From contig JAISNR010000175.1 of the NCBI GenBank assembly GCA_031276135.1, forward strand, positions 1 to 36,224: 36,224 bases of DNA. The letters run 5' to 3'. Under the pieces are notes generated by a model, which did not search any database, was not told where the DNA came from, and worked only from the letters and a program-made list of their open reading frames with translations. The position numbers were made by a program, and so were the translations under genes. This DNA is from Eubacteriales Family XIII. Incertae Sedis bacterium. Its GTDB lineage: Bacteria; Bacillota; Clostridia; Peptostreptococcales; Anaerovoracaceae. Below are positions 1 to 8,200 of this stretch, piece by piece. Within the stretch, counting starts at the first letter, position 1, and each line of letters begins with the position of its first letter.

Positions 1-195
1 CGATCGAATCCTGCGGCCGTCCCGGGTCTGCGGTTGAAAGTCCAAGCCGGCTGCGGGCAAAAGGACCCACGTAAACCGGACCGCGATTGCGGCGGCGAGC
101 ATGGCGCAGTTTAGATGTAAGTCCTTCCGGGAAAACCGGCAGGCGAGTGTGGGGGCAAAGACCGGGTCAGCCGGACGGCCGCAGGATTCGATCGA
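1..195. other. Inverted-repeat-bounded element, possible structured RNA
   Basis: The first 21 bases (CGATCGAATCCTGCGGCCGTC) are the exact reverse complement of bases 175-195, so the segment could fold with a long closing stem. Inside are smaller hairpins, for example CCGC-GATT-GCGG near 81-92 and CCGG-GAAAA-CCGG near 127-139. The ORFs here are short, overlap in several frames and have no recognisable domain, so I do not call a gene. A terminal stem with internal hairpins is typical of a structured RNA, but I recognise no known family: there is no usable match to the RNase P, SRP, tmRNA, cobalamin, SAM or T-box consensus motifs that I know. It could also be a mobile-element end. The left arm touches the window edge, so the element may extend further left. 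Confidence 0.35.
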
Positions 196-228
196 GCGGA
201 TTTCAAAAAAAACAGCATGCAAGGCCTT

Positions 229-449
229 TTGTCCACATGCGGGAAACATCGGCGCGGGTTTGGGCGCGCGCGGACGCCGTTCGCGTTCATGAATATTTAT
301 TCAAACGAAAAGCCGTTGGAATCTCGTGACATTTCGCGTTATATGGAAAAATGTGGAACGAAACGCGCATATTCTTTCCCTCCGGGAATCCATCCACATT
401 CCAAAGCGCGCGGTTTCAATTAACCACAGGGTTATCCACAGTTTTCACA
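229..449. other. Cluster of DnaA-box-like 9-mers (origin-like region, tentative)
   Basis: One perfect DnaA box, TTATCCACA, lies at 432-440. TTAACCACA (420-428, one mismatch) precedes it, and TTGTCCACA (229-237, one mismatch) and CCATCCACA (390-398, two mismatches) lie further upstream, all in the same orientation. A more degenerate GTTTTCACA follows at 441-449. An A-rich tract is at about 579-608. The surrounding stretch 196-609 contains no gene I can support. Such clusters occur at oriC and upstream of dnaA, but no dnaA, dnaN or rpmH is visible in the window, so the origin reading is only tentative. Confidence 0.3.
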
Positions 450-609
450 GCCCGATCGCCGTGCCGAAGGATCGCGAAAAATCGCACCTCGCGGGTCCGG
501 GGTTTTATGGAAATCGGCTTTCCCGTGAATGCTCCATGAATAATTTCATGTCGGCTTGCGCTTGCGCAAACGCCACGCAAAAAACAAAAAATCACATCTC
601 AAAAAAATC

Positions 610-638
610 TTGCCATCCGGCGGAATCTATGATGTAAT
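610..638 (+). promoter_or_regulatory. Probable promoter of the acyl-CoA dehydrogenase/etf operon
   Basis: TTGCCA at 610-615 and TGTAAT at 633-638 are separated by 17 bases, each one mismatch from the sigma-A -35 and -10 consensus. The predicted transcript would start near 645 and carry a leader of about 110 nt before the ATG at 756. That leader includes the 18-mer at 726-743 shared with the 36-kb ABC operon. Confidence 0.5.
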
Positions 639-725
639 GATAACAGAGCAAGTCGCAAACGAAAACCGCGCGGATCGCACGGGGCGTTTGCATAGAAAAC
701 CACACATTTCTCGTTTCATGTTTGC

Positions 726-743
726 GGCAGCCGAACGGTTGCA
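726..743 (+). promoter_or_regulatory. 18-nt leader motif shared with the ABC export operon
   Basis: GGCAGCCGAACGGTTGCA occurs here, ending 12 nt before the acyl-CoA dehydrogenase ATG. It recurs exactly on the minus strand at 36038-36055, ending 12 nt before the ATG assigned to the ABC ATPase. ATGTTT also precedes both copies, with one indel. The parallel position suggests a shared post-transcriptional or transcriptional signal. Its function is unknown. Confidence 0.45.
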
Positions 744-755
744 CCGGAGGTAAGA

Positions 756-1898
756 ATGGATTTCAAATTGTCAAAAACACATCTGTTGCAACAGGAGCTC
801 TTTCGCCGTTTCGCCGCAGCGGAGATCGCGCCGCTCGCCGAGGAAATGGACGAAACGGAGGTATACAACCTCGATCTCCTGAAAAAGTTGCACAAGTACG
901 GGATGATGGGCATTCCCTATTCGAAGGAATACGGGGGCGCCGGGGCGGATTACCTCACGTATGTGCTCTGCATGGAGGAGCTTTCCGCAGCGGACGCCTC
1001 CACGGGAATCACGATCTCCGTGCACACCTCGCTGGCCTGCTCCTGCATCGACGGTTTTGGAACGCCGGCGCAGAAGGAGAAATGGCTGCGTCCCTTGGTC
1101 AGCGGCCTGAAAACGGGTTGCTTCGGCCTCACCGAACCGAACGCGGGCTCCGACGCGGCGGGACAGCAGACGAAGGCCCTTCTCGACGGCGACGCGTATG
1201 TGATCAACGGCGCGAAGATCTTCACGACGAACGCGGGCTTCGCTGACACCTTCGTCATGTTCGCGATGACCGACAAATCGCTCGGAACCAAGGGCATCTC
1301 CGCCTTCGTCATCGACAGGAACACGCCGGGCCTGACCGTCGGCAAGAACATCCACAGGATGGGGATCCGCGCCGCCTCGAACTGCGAGGTCGCCTACGAC
1401 AATGTGCGCGTTCCCGTCGAGAACCGCCTCGGCAAGGAGGGCGAGGGCTTCAAGATTGCGATGAAAGCCCTCGACGCCGGCAGGATCGGCATCGCGGGGC
1501 AGGCCGTCGGCATCGCGCAGGGCGCGCTGAACGAGGCGATCAAATATATAAAAGAAAGAAAGCAGTTCAACAAGCGGATTTCATCGTTCCAGAATACGCA
1601 GTTCCGCGTCGCGGACATGCAGACGCTGATCGACGCCGCGCGGCTCTTGGCCTACAGGGCGGCGGTCACCAAAGACAACGGCGAGAATTACGGTCCGCAG
1701 GCGGCCATGGCCAAGCTCTACGCCTCGCGGATCGCCAACGACGTGACGCGGGATGCCGTGCAGTTGATGGGCGGTTACGGCTATTCGCGGGAATACCCGG
1801 TGGAAAGGATGATGCGGGACGCGAAGATCACGGAGATCTACGAGGGTACGTCCGAGGTCATGAAGATGGTGATCTCCGGCTCGATGAAGATCAGCTGA
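756..1898 (+). CDS. Acyl-CoA dehydrogenase, butyryl-CoA-dehydrogenase-like
   Basis: This is a 380-residue FAD enzyme of the acyl-CoA dehydrogenase family, the usual length for short-chain members. Visible signatures are the FAD/substrate-binding CFGLTEPNAGSD block near residue 130, the QLMGGYGYSREYPVERMMRD segment in the C-terminal helical domain, and ITEIYEGTSEV, whose EGTSE region carries the usual catalytic glutamate of short-chain enzymes. It is followed by etfB and etfA, so it most likely exchanges electrons with EtfBA, reducing an enoyl-CoA (crotonyl- or acryloyl-type) in an anaerobe or oxidising an acyl-CoA. The start is fixed by CGGAGG just upstream of the ATG. No crotonase, hydroxyacyl-CoA dehydrogenase or thiolase gene is adjacent, so the chain length and direction of the reaction cannot be read from context. 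Confidence 0.93.
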   Translation: MDFKLSKTHLLQQELFRRFAAAEIAPLAEEMDETEVYNLDLLKKLHKYGMMGIPYSKEYGGAGADYLTYVLCMEELSAADASTGITISVHTSLACSCIDGFGTPAQKEKWLRPLVSGLKTGCFGLTEPNAGSDAAGQQTKALLDGDAYVINGAKIFTTNAGFADTFVMFAMTDKSLGTKGISAFVIDRNTPGLTVGKNIHRMGIRAASNCEVAYDNVRVPVENRLGKEGEGFKIAMKALDAGRIGIAGQAVGIAQGALNEAIKYIKERKQFNKRISSFQNTQFRVADMQTLIDAARLLAYRAAVTKDNGENYGPQAAMAKLYASRIANDVTRDAVQLMGGYGYSREYPVERMMRDAKITEIYEGTSEVMKMVISGSMKIS

Positions 1899-1958
1899 GC
1901 GGCAACGGATTCCCATGCGATGTTTTGGCGGCCGAGGGGCCGCGACGGAGGCGACAGA

Positions 1959-2747
1959 ATGAAAATTGTAGTTTGCATCAAACAGGTTCCGGACACGAAC
2001 GAGGTCAAGCTCGATCCGGTGACGAACACGCTGATTCGGGAAGGCGTCCCGAGCATCATCAACCACGACGACAAATCCGGCATAGAGGCGGCGCTGCGGC
2101 TTCGCGACGAGGCCGGCGGCACGGTCACGGTCCTGTGCATGGGTCCGCCGCAGGCGGACACGGCGCTGCGCGAGGCGCTGGCCATGGGCTGTGACGAGGC
2201 GATCCTGATTTCGGGCAGGGAATTCGGAGGCTCCGACACGTGGGCGACGGCGGCCATCATCTCGGCCGCGCTGAAGAAGATCGGCTACGACGTCGTGATC
2301 ACGGGCCGGCAGGCCATCGACGGCGACACGGCGCAGGTGGGGCCGCAGATCGCGGAAACCATCGGCGTACCGCAGGTTTCCTACGTGGAGGAATTGCGCG
2401 CGGAGGGCGAAAAGCTCGTCGTGCGGCGGCAGTTCGAGGATCGCCGGCACATCATCGAGGTAAAGCCGCCCTGTCTGCTCACGGCCCTTTCGGAGTTGGC
2501 GGCGCCCCGCTACATGCACGTCGGCGGCATCGTGGACGCCTATCAAAAGGACATACGGATCCTCGGCTTCGACGATTTGAAAGACGACTTGAACCCCGAT
2601 TTCATCGGTCTGAAAGGTTCGCCCACCAATGTTGTGAAATCCTTCACAAAGCAGGCCAAGGGCGCGGGCACGATCCTCGCGGATGTCGGCGCGGACGAGG
2701 CGGTCGCGGCCATTATCCGGAAGATGGAAGAGAAGCATATCATTTAG
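1959..2747 (+). CDS. etfB: Electron transfer flavoprotein, beta subunit
   Basis: EtfB (262 aa) pairs with EtfA to carry electrons to or from the upstream acyl-CoA dehydrogenase. The N terminus MKIVVCIKQVPDT is the classic EtfB opening. The ORF track begins 13 codons earlier, but GGAGG lies 8 nt before the ATG at 1959, so I use that start. The segment GRQAIDGDTAQVGPQ is the form of the EtfB nucleotide/flavin-binding loop found in clostridial and Acidaminococcus-type proteins, which can bifurcate electrons between NADH, ferredoxin and an enoyl-CoA. Mitochondrial-type EtfB differs at this loop. Bifurcation is therefore plausible but inferred. The gene lies 60 bp after the dehydrogenase and 9 bp before etfA, consistent with one operon. 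Confidence 0.94.
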   Translation: MKIVVCIKQVPDTNEVKLDPVTNTLIREGVPSIINHDDKSGIEAALRLRDEAGGTVTVLCMGPPQADTALREALAMGCDEAILISGREFGGSDTWATAAIISAALKKIGYDVVITGRQAIDGDTAQVGPQIAETIGVPQVSYVEELRAEGEKLVVRRQFEDRRHIIEVKPPCLLTALSELAAPRYMHVGGIVDAYQKDIRILGFDDLKDDLNPDFIGLKGSPTNVVKSFTKQAKGAGTILADVGADEAVAAIIRKMEEKHII

Positions 2748-2756
2748 GAGGTTGCA

Positions 2757-3758
2757 ATGAGCAAGGATATCTATGTGGTCGTCGAACAGAGGGACGGCGT
2801 GATCGCCAAGGTCGGCCGGGAATTGATCGGAGAGGCGACGAAACTCGCGGCGGATTTGGGGCAGAAGGTGTATGCCGTCCTGATCGGCGACGCCGTGCGG
2901 GACAAGGCGCAGTCGCTGATCGAATACGGCGCCGACGGCGTCGTCTGCGTGCAGGATCCCATCCTGAAGGAATACGTCACGGAACCCTACGCCAAGGCGC
3001 TGACGGCGGTGATCCGGGACCGCGATCCGGAGATCGTGCTTTACGGCGCGACATCGATCGGCCGCGATCTCGCGCCGCGGGTGGCGTCGCGGATCCACAC
3101 GGGGCTCACGGCGGACTGCACGAAGCTCGACATCGACCCCGAATCGAAACTGCTTCTCATGACGCGGCCGGCCTTCGGCGGCAACATCATGGCCACCATC
3201 CTCTGCAAGGTCTACAGGCCGCAGATGGCGACCGTCAGACCGGGCGTCATGAAGCAATTGGAACGGGATGCGTCCCGCAAGGGAGAGATCGAGGAATTCA
3301 AGGTCGCGTTCGAACCCTCCGACATGAACGTGGTCATTCGGGAGGTCATCAAGGAAGAGCACAAGAAAACCGATATCACCGAAGCCAAGATCCTCGTTTC
3401 GGGCGGACGCGGCATCGGCACTCCGGACTATTTCAACACCCTGCGCGAATTGGCGGATGTCCTCGGCGGTGAGGTTTCTTCGTCCAGAGCCAACGTGGAC
3501 GCCGGCTGGATCGAGAAGGACCGGCAGGTCGGGCAGACGGGCAAAACGGTGCGCCCGAGTCTGTATTTGGCCTGCGGCATCTCCGGCGCGATACAGCATG
3601 TGGCCGGCATGGAAGGCGCAGAATGCGTGATCGCCATCAACAAGAACGATACGGCGCCCATCTTCGACGTGTCGGATCTCGGCATCGTCGGCGATGTCAA
3701 GGTCATCGTCCCCAAGCTCATCGAGGCCGCGAAGAAATACAAGGCCGCGAACGCTTAG
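2757..3758 (+). CDS. etfA: Electron transfer flavoprotein, alpha subunit
   Basis: EtfA (333 aa) has the expected two-part structure. An N-terminal half resembles EtfB. The C-terminal FAD-binding domain is recognisable by the VSGGRGIGTPDYFN region (about residues 218-231), the GQTGKTVRPSLYLACG segment and GISGAIQHVAGM, followed by INKNDTAPIFDVSDLGIVGD. Its AGGAGG ribosome site overlaps the end of etfB, as expected for translational coupling. The stop codon shares three bases with the convergent gltD stop, and there is no room for a conventional terminator between the two operons. Confidence 0.94.
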   Translation: MSKDIYVVVEQRDGVIAKVGRELIGEATKLAADLGQKVYAVLIGDAVRDKAQSLIEYGADGVVCVQDPILKEYVTEPYAKALTAVIRDRDPEIVLYGATSIGRDLAPRVASRIHTGLTADCTKLDIDPESKLLLMTRPAFGGNIMATILCKVYRPQMATVRPGVMKQLERDASRKGEIEEFKVAFEPSDMNVVIREVIKEEHKKTDITEAKILVSGGRGIGTPDYFNTLRELADVLGGEVSSSRANVDAGWIEKDRQVGQTGKTVRPSLYLACGISGAIQHVAGMEGAECVIAINKNDTAPIFDVSDLGIVGDVKVIVPKLIEAAKKYKAANA

Positions 3759-5221
3759 ACCGACGACAGATATTCGCCGCACGCCCGCGCGGCGCGGCGC
3801 CCCTCCGCGATGCCCCACACGACCAGGCCGGGGCCGCGCCGCATATCCCCGGCCGCGAATACCGAGAGCAGACTGCTCCTGTGCGAGTCGCCCTCCGTCG
3901 CGACGTTGCCGCGCGCGTCCGTCCTGAGGCCGAGCCGGTCGATCAGCGCGCGCTCGGGTCCCGTGAAGCCCATGGCCGTCAGCACGAGCTGCGCCGGGCG
4001 CAGTTTTTCCGTTCCCGCGAGCGCGCGCGGCGCCGGACGCCCGTCCTGCGCGGACCATTCGACGCGGACGGTTTTGACGCCGCTGACGCGTCCGTTCGTC
4101 CCCACGATCTCCTGCACGGTCGTCAGGTATTCGCGCGGATCGGCGCCGAACAGCGCGATGGCCTCCTGCTGGCCGTAATCGGTCTTGTGCACCTTGGGCC
4201 AGAGCGGCCAAGGGTTCTCCGCCGTCCGCTCCGCAGGCGGTTTCGGCATGATCTCGAGCTGTGTGACGCTCTTCGCGCCCTGCCGTATGGCGGTCGCCAC
4301 GCAGTCCGTGCCCGTGTCGCCGCCGCCCACGACGATCACGTCCTTGCCGGCGGCGACGGCGGCCTTGGCGCCGGCGTCCCGCGTTCCGTCGAGCAGGTTC
4401 TTGGTCGCGGCGGTGAGAAAGCGCACCGCGCTCACGACGCCGTCGAGCTCGCGGCCCGGAACGTCGAGCGGCCGTTCCCGCGTCGCGCCCGCGCAGAGCA
4501 CGGCCGCGTCGAAATCCCGCATCAGCGCGGACACGGGGTAGTCGCCGCCCACCTCCGACGAGAGGACGAACTGCACGCCCTCCTCCTCCATCAACGCGAC
4601 GCGCGCGAGCACGAGCGATTTGTCGAGCTTCATGTTCGGTATGCCGTACATGAGCAGACCGCCGGGCCGGTCGGCGCGCTCGAACACGGTGACGCCGTGG
4701 CCGAGCCGGTTCAGGAGCTCGGCGCAGGCGAGGCCCGCGGGACCCGAGCCGACGACGGCCACGCGCTTGCCCGTGCGCAACAGCGGCGGCTGCGGCTCCG
4801 GACCGCGCCGCAGCATCTCGTCGCCGACGAAGCGCTCGATCTCCTTGATCGTGACGGGCAGCGCGTGCTCGCCGAGCGTGCAGGAGCCCTCGCACAGCGC
4901 GGGACATACACGTCCTGTAAACTCAGGAAACGGATGGGTTTTTGAAAGCCGTTTGTAGGCTTCCTCGTAATCCCCCCGATACACGAGGTCGTTGACTTCG
5001 GGTATGAGGTTGCACAGCGGGCAGCCGATGGAAAGCCCCTCCACGACGAAGCCCGCGTGGCAGTAGGGCACGCCGCAGTCCATGCAGCGCGCGCCCTGTA
5101 TGCGCAGCGCTTCGGCGTCCCGGCCCGTCACGAATTCATCGTAATCCTTTATGCGTTCGGCGACGGGACGCTTGCCCGCTTCTTCCCGTTCGTATTCCAA
5201 AAAACCCGTGGGCTTTCCCAT
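3755..5221 (-). CDS. gltD: Glutamate synthase (NADPH), small subunit
   Basis: The 488-aa small subunit of NADPH-GOGAT transfers electrons from NADPH through FAD and Fe-S clusters to the large subunit, for ammonia assimilation through glutamine. The N terminus carries the cysteine motifs for two [4Fe-4S] clusters (ARCMDCGVPYCHAG and GCPLCNLIPEVND). A dinucleotide fold, VAVVGSGPAGLACAELLNRL, and a second one, DVIVVGGGDTGTDC, serve FAD and NADPH. The ORF track extends 17 codons further upstream, but MGKPTGFLEYER is the family N terminus and starts one base after the gltB stop. The ribosome site lies inside the end of gltB, so the two are translationally coupled. Confidence 0.95.
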   Translation of the reverse strand: MGKPTGFLEYEREEAGKRPVAERIKDYDEFVTGRDAEALRIQGARCMDCGVPYCHAGFVVEGLSIGCPLCNLIPEVNDLVYRGDYEEAYKRLSKTHPFPEFTGRVCPALCEGSCTLGEHALPVTIKEIERFVGDEMLRRGPEPQPPLLRTGKRVAVVGSGPAGLACAELLNRLGHGVTVFERADRPGGLLMYGIPNMKLDKSLVLARVALMEEEGVQFVLSSEVGGDYPVSALMRDFDAAVLCAGATRERPLDVPGRELDGVVSAVRFLTAATKNLLDGTRDAGAKAAVAAGKDVIVVGGGDTGTDCVATAIRQGAKSVTQLEIMPKPPAERTAENPWPLWPKVHKTDYGQQEAIALFGADPREYLTTVQEIVGTNGRVSGVKTVRVEWSAQDGRPAPRALAGTEKLRPAQLVLTAMGFTGPERALIDRLGLRTDARGNVATEGDSHRSSLLSVFAAGDMRRGPGLVVWGIAEGRRAARACGEYLSSV

Positions 5222-5222
5222 C

Positions 5223-8200
5223 TTATTCCGCCCTCCTCTCGCGCCGCGCCGCGTCGCCGATCGCCTTTTCAAAGGCGTACATCGCGCGGTCCTCCCCCTG
5301 CAGCTTTCGGCCCTTGGCCTCCTCCATCGCGCGCAGTATGCGCCGATAGCCCTCCGGGATGATCTTCAGGAAGGACTTGGCCGACGCGCTGAAGTCGTCG
5401 AGCACGGCCTTCGCCCGCGCGCTGCCCGTGTGCGCGAAATGCGCTTCGAGCAAACCCTTGAGCTCCTTCCGGTCGCCGGCGTCGAGGGCGTCGATGTGCA
5501 GGCCCTCGCGGTTGCAGTTTTGGAGAAACGCGGATTCGGCATCCAGGACATAGGCGACGCCGCCCGACATGCCGGCGGCGAAGTTGCGTCCGGTCCTGCC
5601 GAGGATCACGACCTTCCCGCCGGTCATGTACTCGCAGCCGTGGTCGCCCACGCCCTCCACGACGGCGGTCGCACCGCTGTTCCGCACGCAGAAGCGTTCG
5701 CCGGCCAGTCCGCGTATGTAGGCTTCGCCCGCGGTCGCACCGTAGAGCGCCACATTGCCGATGATGATGTTCTCGCCGGGATCGAAGGACGCGTCCGCGG
5801 GCGGGATCACGATGAGCCTGCCGCCGGACAGCCCCTTGCCCACGTGATCGTTCGATTCGCCGCAGAGCGTGAGCTCCACGCCCCGCGCGAGAAAAGCGCC
5901 GAAGCTCTGTCCGGCGGAGCCGTCGAAGCGCAGGCGTATCGTGGCGTCGGGCAGCCCTTCCGCGCCGTGCAAGCGCACGATTTCGCTCGAAAGCATGCAG
6001 CCGATCGTCCGGTTCCGGTTGTTTACGGGCAGCTCGTAGCGCACATCGCTCTTCCGCTCCACGGCGGAACGGCAGAGGGAGAGCAGCGTGTTTTGGTCCA
6101 CGGTGCGCCGCAGCGCGTGGTCCTGCGGCTGCGTGAACCGGCGCGGCGCGCCGTCCGCGACCGCCGGCCTGTGGAGAAGGCGCGACAGATCGATCGTCTT
6201 GGCCTTGTCGTTGATGTCGTTCGGGTTTCGCTGCAGGAGCTCGACGCGGCCGACGAGGTCCTCGAATCGGCGAACGCCCATGCGCGCCATCCACTCGCGC
6301 ACCTCCCGGGCCAGAAAGCGCATCAGGTTTTCGATGTACTCCGGTTTCCCCGCGAAGCGCTTGCAGAGCTCCGGGTTCTGGGTCGCGATGCCGACGGGGC
6401 AGGTGTCGAGATTGCAGACGCGCATCATGTCGCAGCCGAGCACGACGAGCGGCGCGGTCGCGAATGCGAATTCCTCCGCGCCGAGCAGCGCCGCTATGAC
6501 GATGTCGCGGCCCGTCAGGAGCTTTCCGTCCGTTTCGAGCACGACGCGGCCGCGCAGGTTGTTCATGAGCAGGCTCTGGTGCGCCTCCGCGACGCCGAGC
6601 TCCCACGGCAGTCCCGCGTGGCGGATGCTCGTGCGCGGCGCGGCGCCCGTTCCGCCGTCGTAGCCGCTGATGACGATGACGTCCGCGAGCCCCTTTGCGA
6701 CGCCCACCGCCACCGTTCCGACGCCCGCCTCGGACACGAGCTTGACGCTGATGCGCGCGTCGCGGTTCGCGCTCTTCAGGTCGCGGATCAGCTGGGCCAA
6801 ATCTTCTATCGAGTAGATGTCGTGGTGCGGCGGCGGCGAGATCAGGCCGACGCCGGGCGTGGAACGGCGGGATTTCGCGATCCAAGGGTACACCTTGTTG
6901 CCGGGCAGATGCCCGCCCTCGCCGGGCTTCGCGCCCTGCGCCATCTTGATCTGAATTTCCGCGGCGTTGTTCAGGTAATGGATGTCCACGCCGAAGCGTC
7001 CCGACGCCACCTGCTTGATCGCGCTCGAACGGTTCTCGCCGCCTTCGTCCGGGATGAAGCGTTCGGGAATCTCGCCGCCCTCGCCCGTGTTGCTGCGGCC
7101 GCCGAGGCGGTTCATGGCGACGGCCATGCATTCGTGCGCCTCGCGGCTGATCGAGCCGTAGGACATCGCACCTGTCTTGAAGCGTTTGATGATGTCCTCC
7201 GCAGGTTCCACGGCGTCGATGGGGATCGGCTTCTCCGCGGTCACGATGCGCAGGAGGCCGCGGAGGTTCTTGAGCTCCCGCGCGCGCATGTTGACGCAGG
7301 AGGAAAAGGTCTTGAACATCTCGTAGTTTCCCGTGCGGCAGGACTGCTGCAGGTAGAAGATGTTCTCCGGGTTGAACAGGTGGTATTCGCCGTCCTTGCG
7401 CCATTTGTAATCGCCGCCGGGATCGAGGGGTTCGCGCATGGTGACGGGGTCGAAGGCGCGGGCGTGCCGCAGGGCGCATTCCGCCTCGATCTCGCGCAGC
7501 GTGACGCCGCCGATGCGCGTGATGGCGCCCGTGAAATACTTGTCCACGACCGCCTCGCTCACGCCGAGGGCCTCGAAGATCTGCGCGCCGTGGTAGCTGC
7601 GCACAGTCGATATACCCATTTTTGACATTATTTTAACAATTGTATCGGTCATCGTTTGGCGGTAGTTTGCCTTTGCCGTTTCCGCGCAGACGAGAAGCCG
7701 CCCTTCCTCCGCCATCCGATCCAGCGAGTCATAGGCCAGCCAAGGGCAGACGGCGTCCGCGCCGAAGCCGACCAAGAGCGCGAGGTGATGCGCTTCTCTG
7801 GCTTCGCCGGTATCGACGATCAGGCTGATGCGCGTGCGGTTTCCCTTGCGGATGAGATGATGGTGCAGGCCGGAGGCGGCCAAAAGCGCGGGCATCGGGG
7901 GTTTGTACGCGGACGCGCCCCTGTCCGATAGGATGATGATGTTGTAGCCGCCGCTCATGGCCGCATCGACGGCGAGGAAGAGATCGTCGAGGGCCCGCGC
8001 GAGTCCGTCTTTCGCGCGCGCGTTGAACAGGATGGGCAGCGTCACGCTCGCGAAGCCGCGCCGGTTCACGCCGCGCAGCTTTGCGAGCTCCGCTTCCGTG
8101 AGCACGGGCGTCGAATGGCGGATCATGCGGCAGTTTTCGCTCCTCGGTTCGAGCAGGTTGCCCTCGCTGCCCAGCTGGATGTCGGAGGACGTGACGAGAT

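Noticed and set aside
1-195. RNase P RNA, 6S RNA, tmRNA or retron msr-msd
   Set aside because: GAAAGTCC and AGATG fragments recall RNase P, but the length is about half of what is needed and the other conserved blocks are absent. No reverse transcriptase is nearby. I kept only a generic structured-element call.
87-753. Several small ORFs (60-103 aa) before the acyl-CoA dehydrogenase gene
   Set aside because: They overlap in multiple frames, lack good ribosome sites and have biased, Arg/His-rich translations without recognisable motifs.
1581-4907. A 1108-aa minus-strand ORF spanning etfB, etfA and gltD
   Set aside because: It is a low-complexity Arg/Ala/His-rich reading of the opposite or alternate frame of clearly recognisable genes, a common shadow in G+C-rich DNA.
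5151-7625. An 824-aa plus-strand ORF antisense to gltB (also 8700-10025)
   Set aside because: The translation has no domain and mirrors gltB, which is unmistakable on the minus strand.
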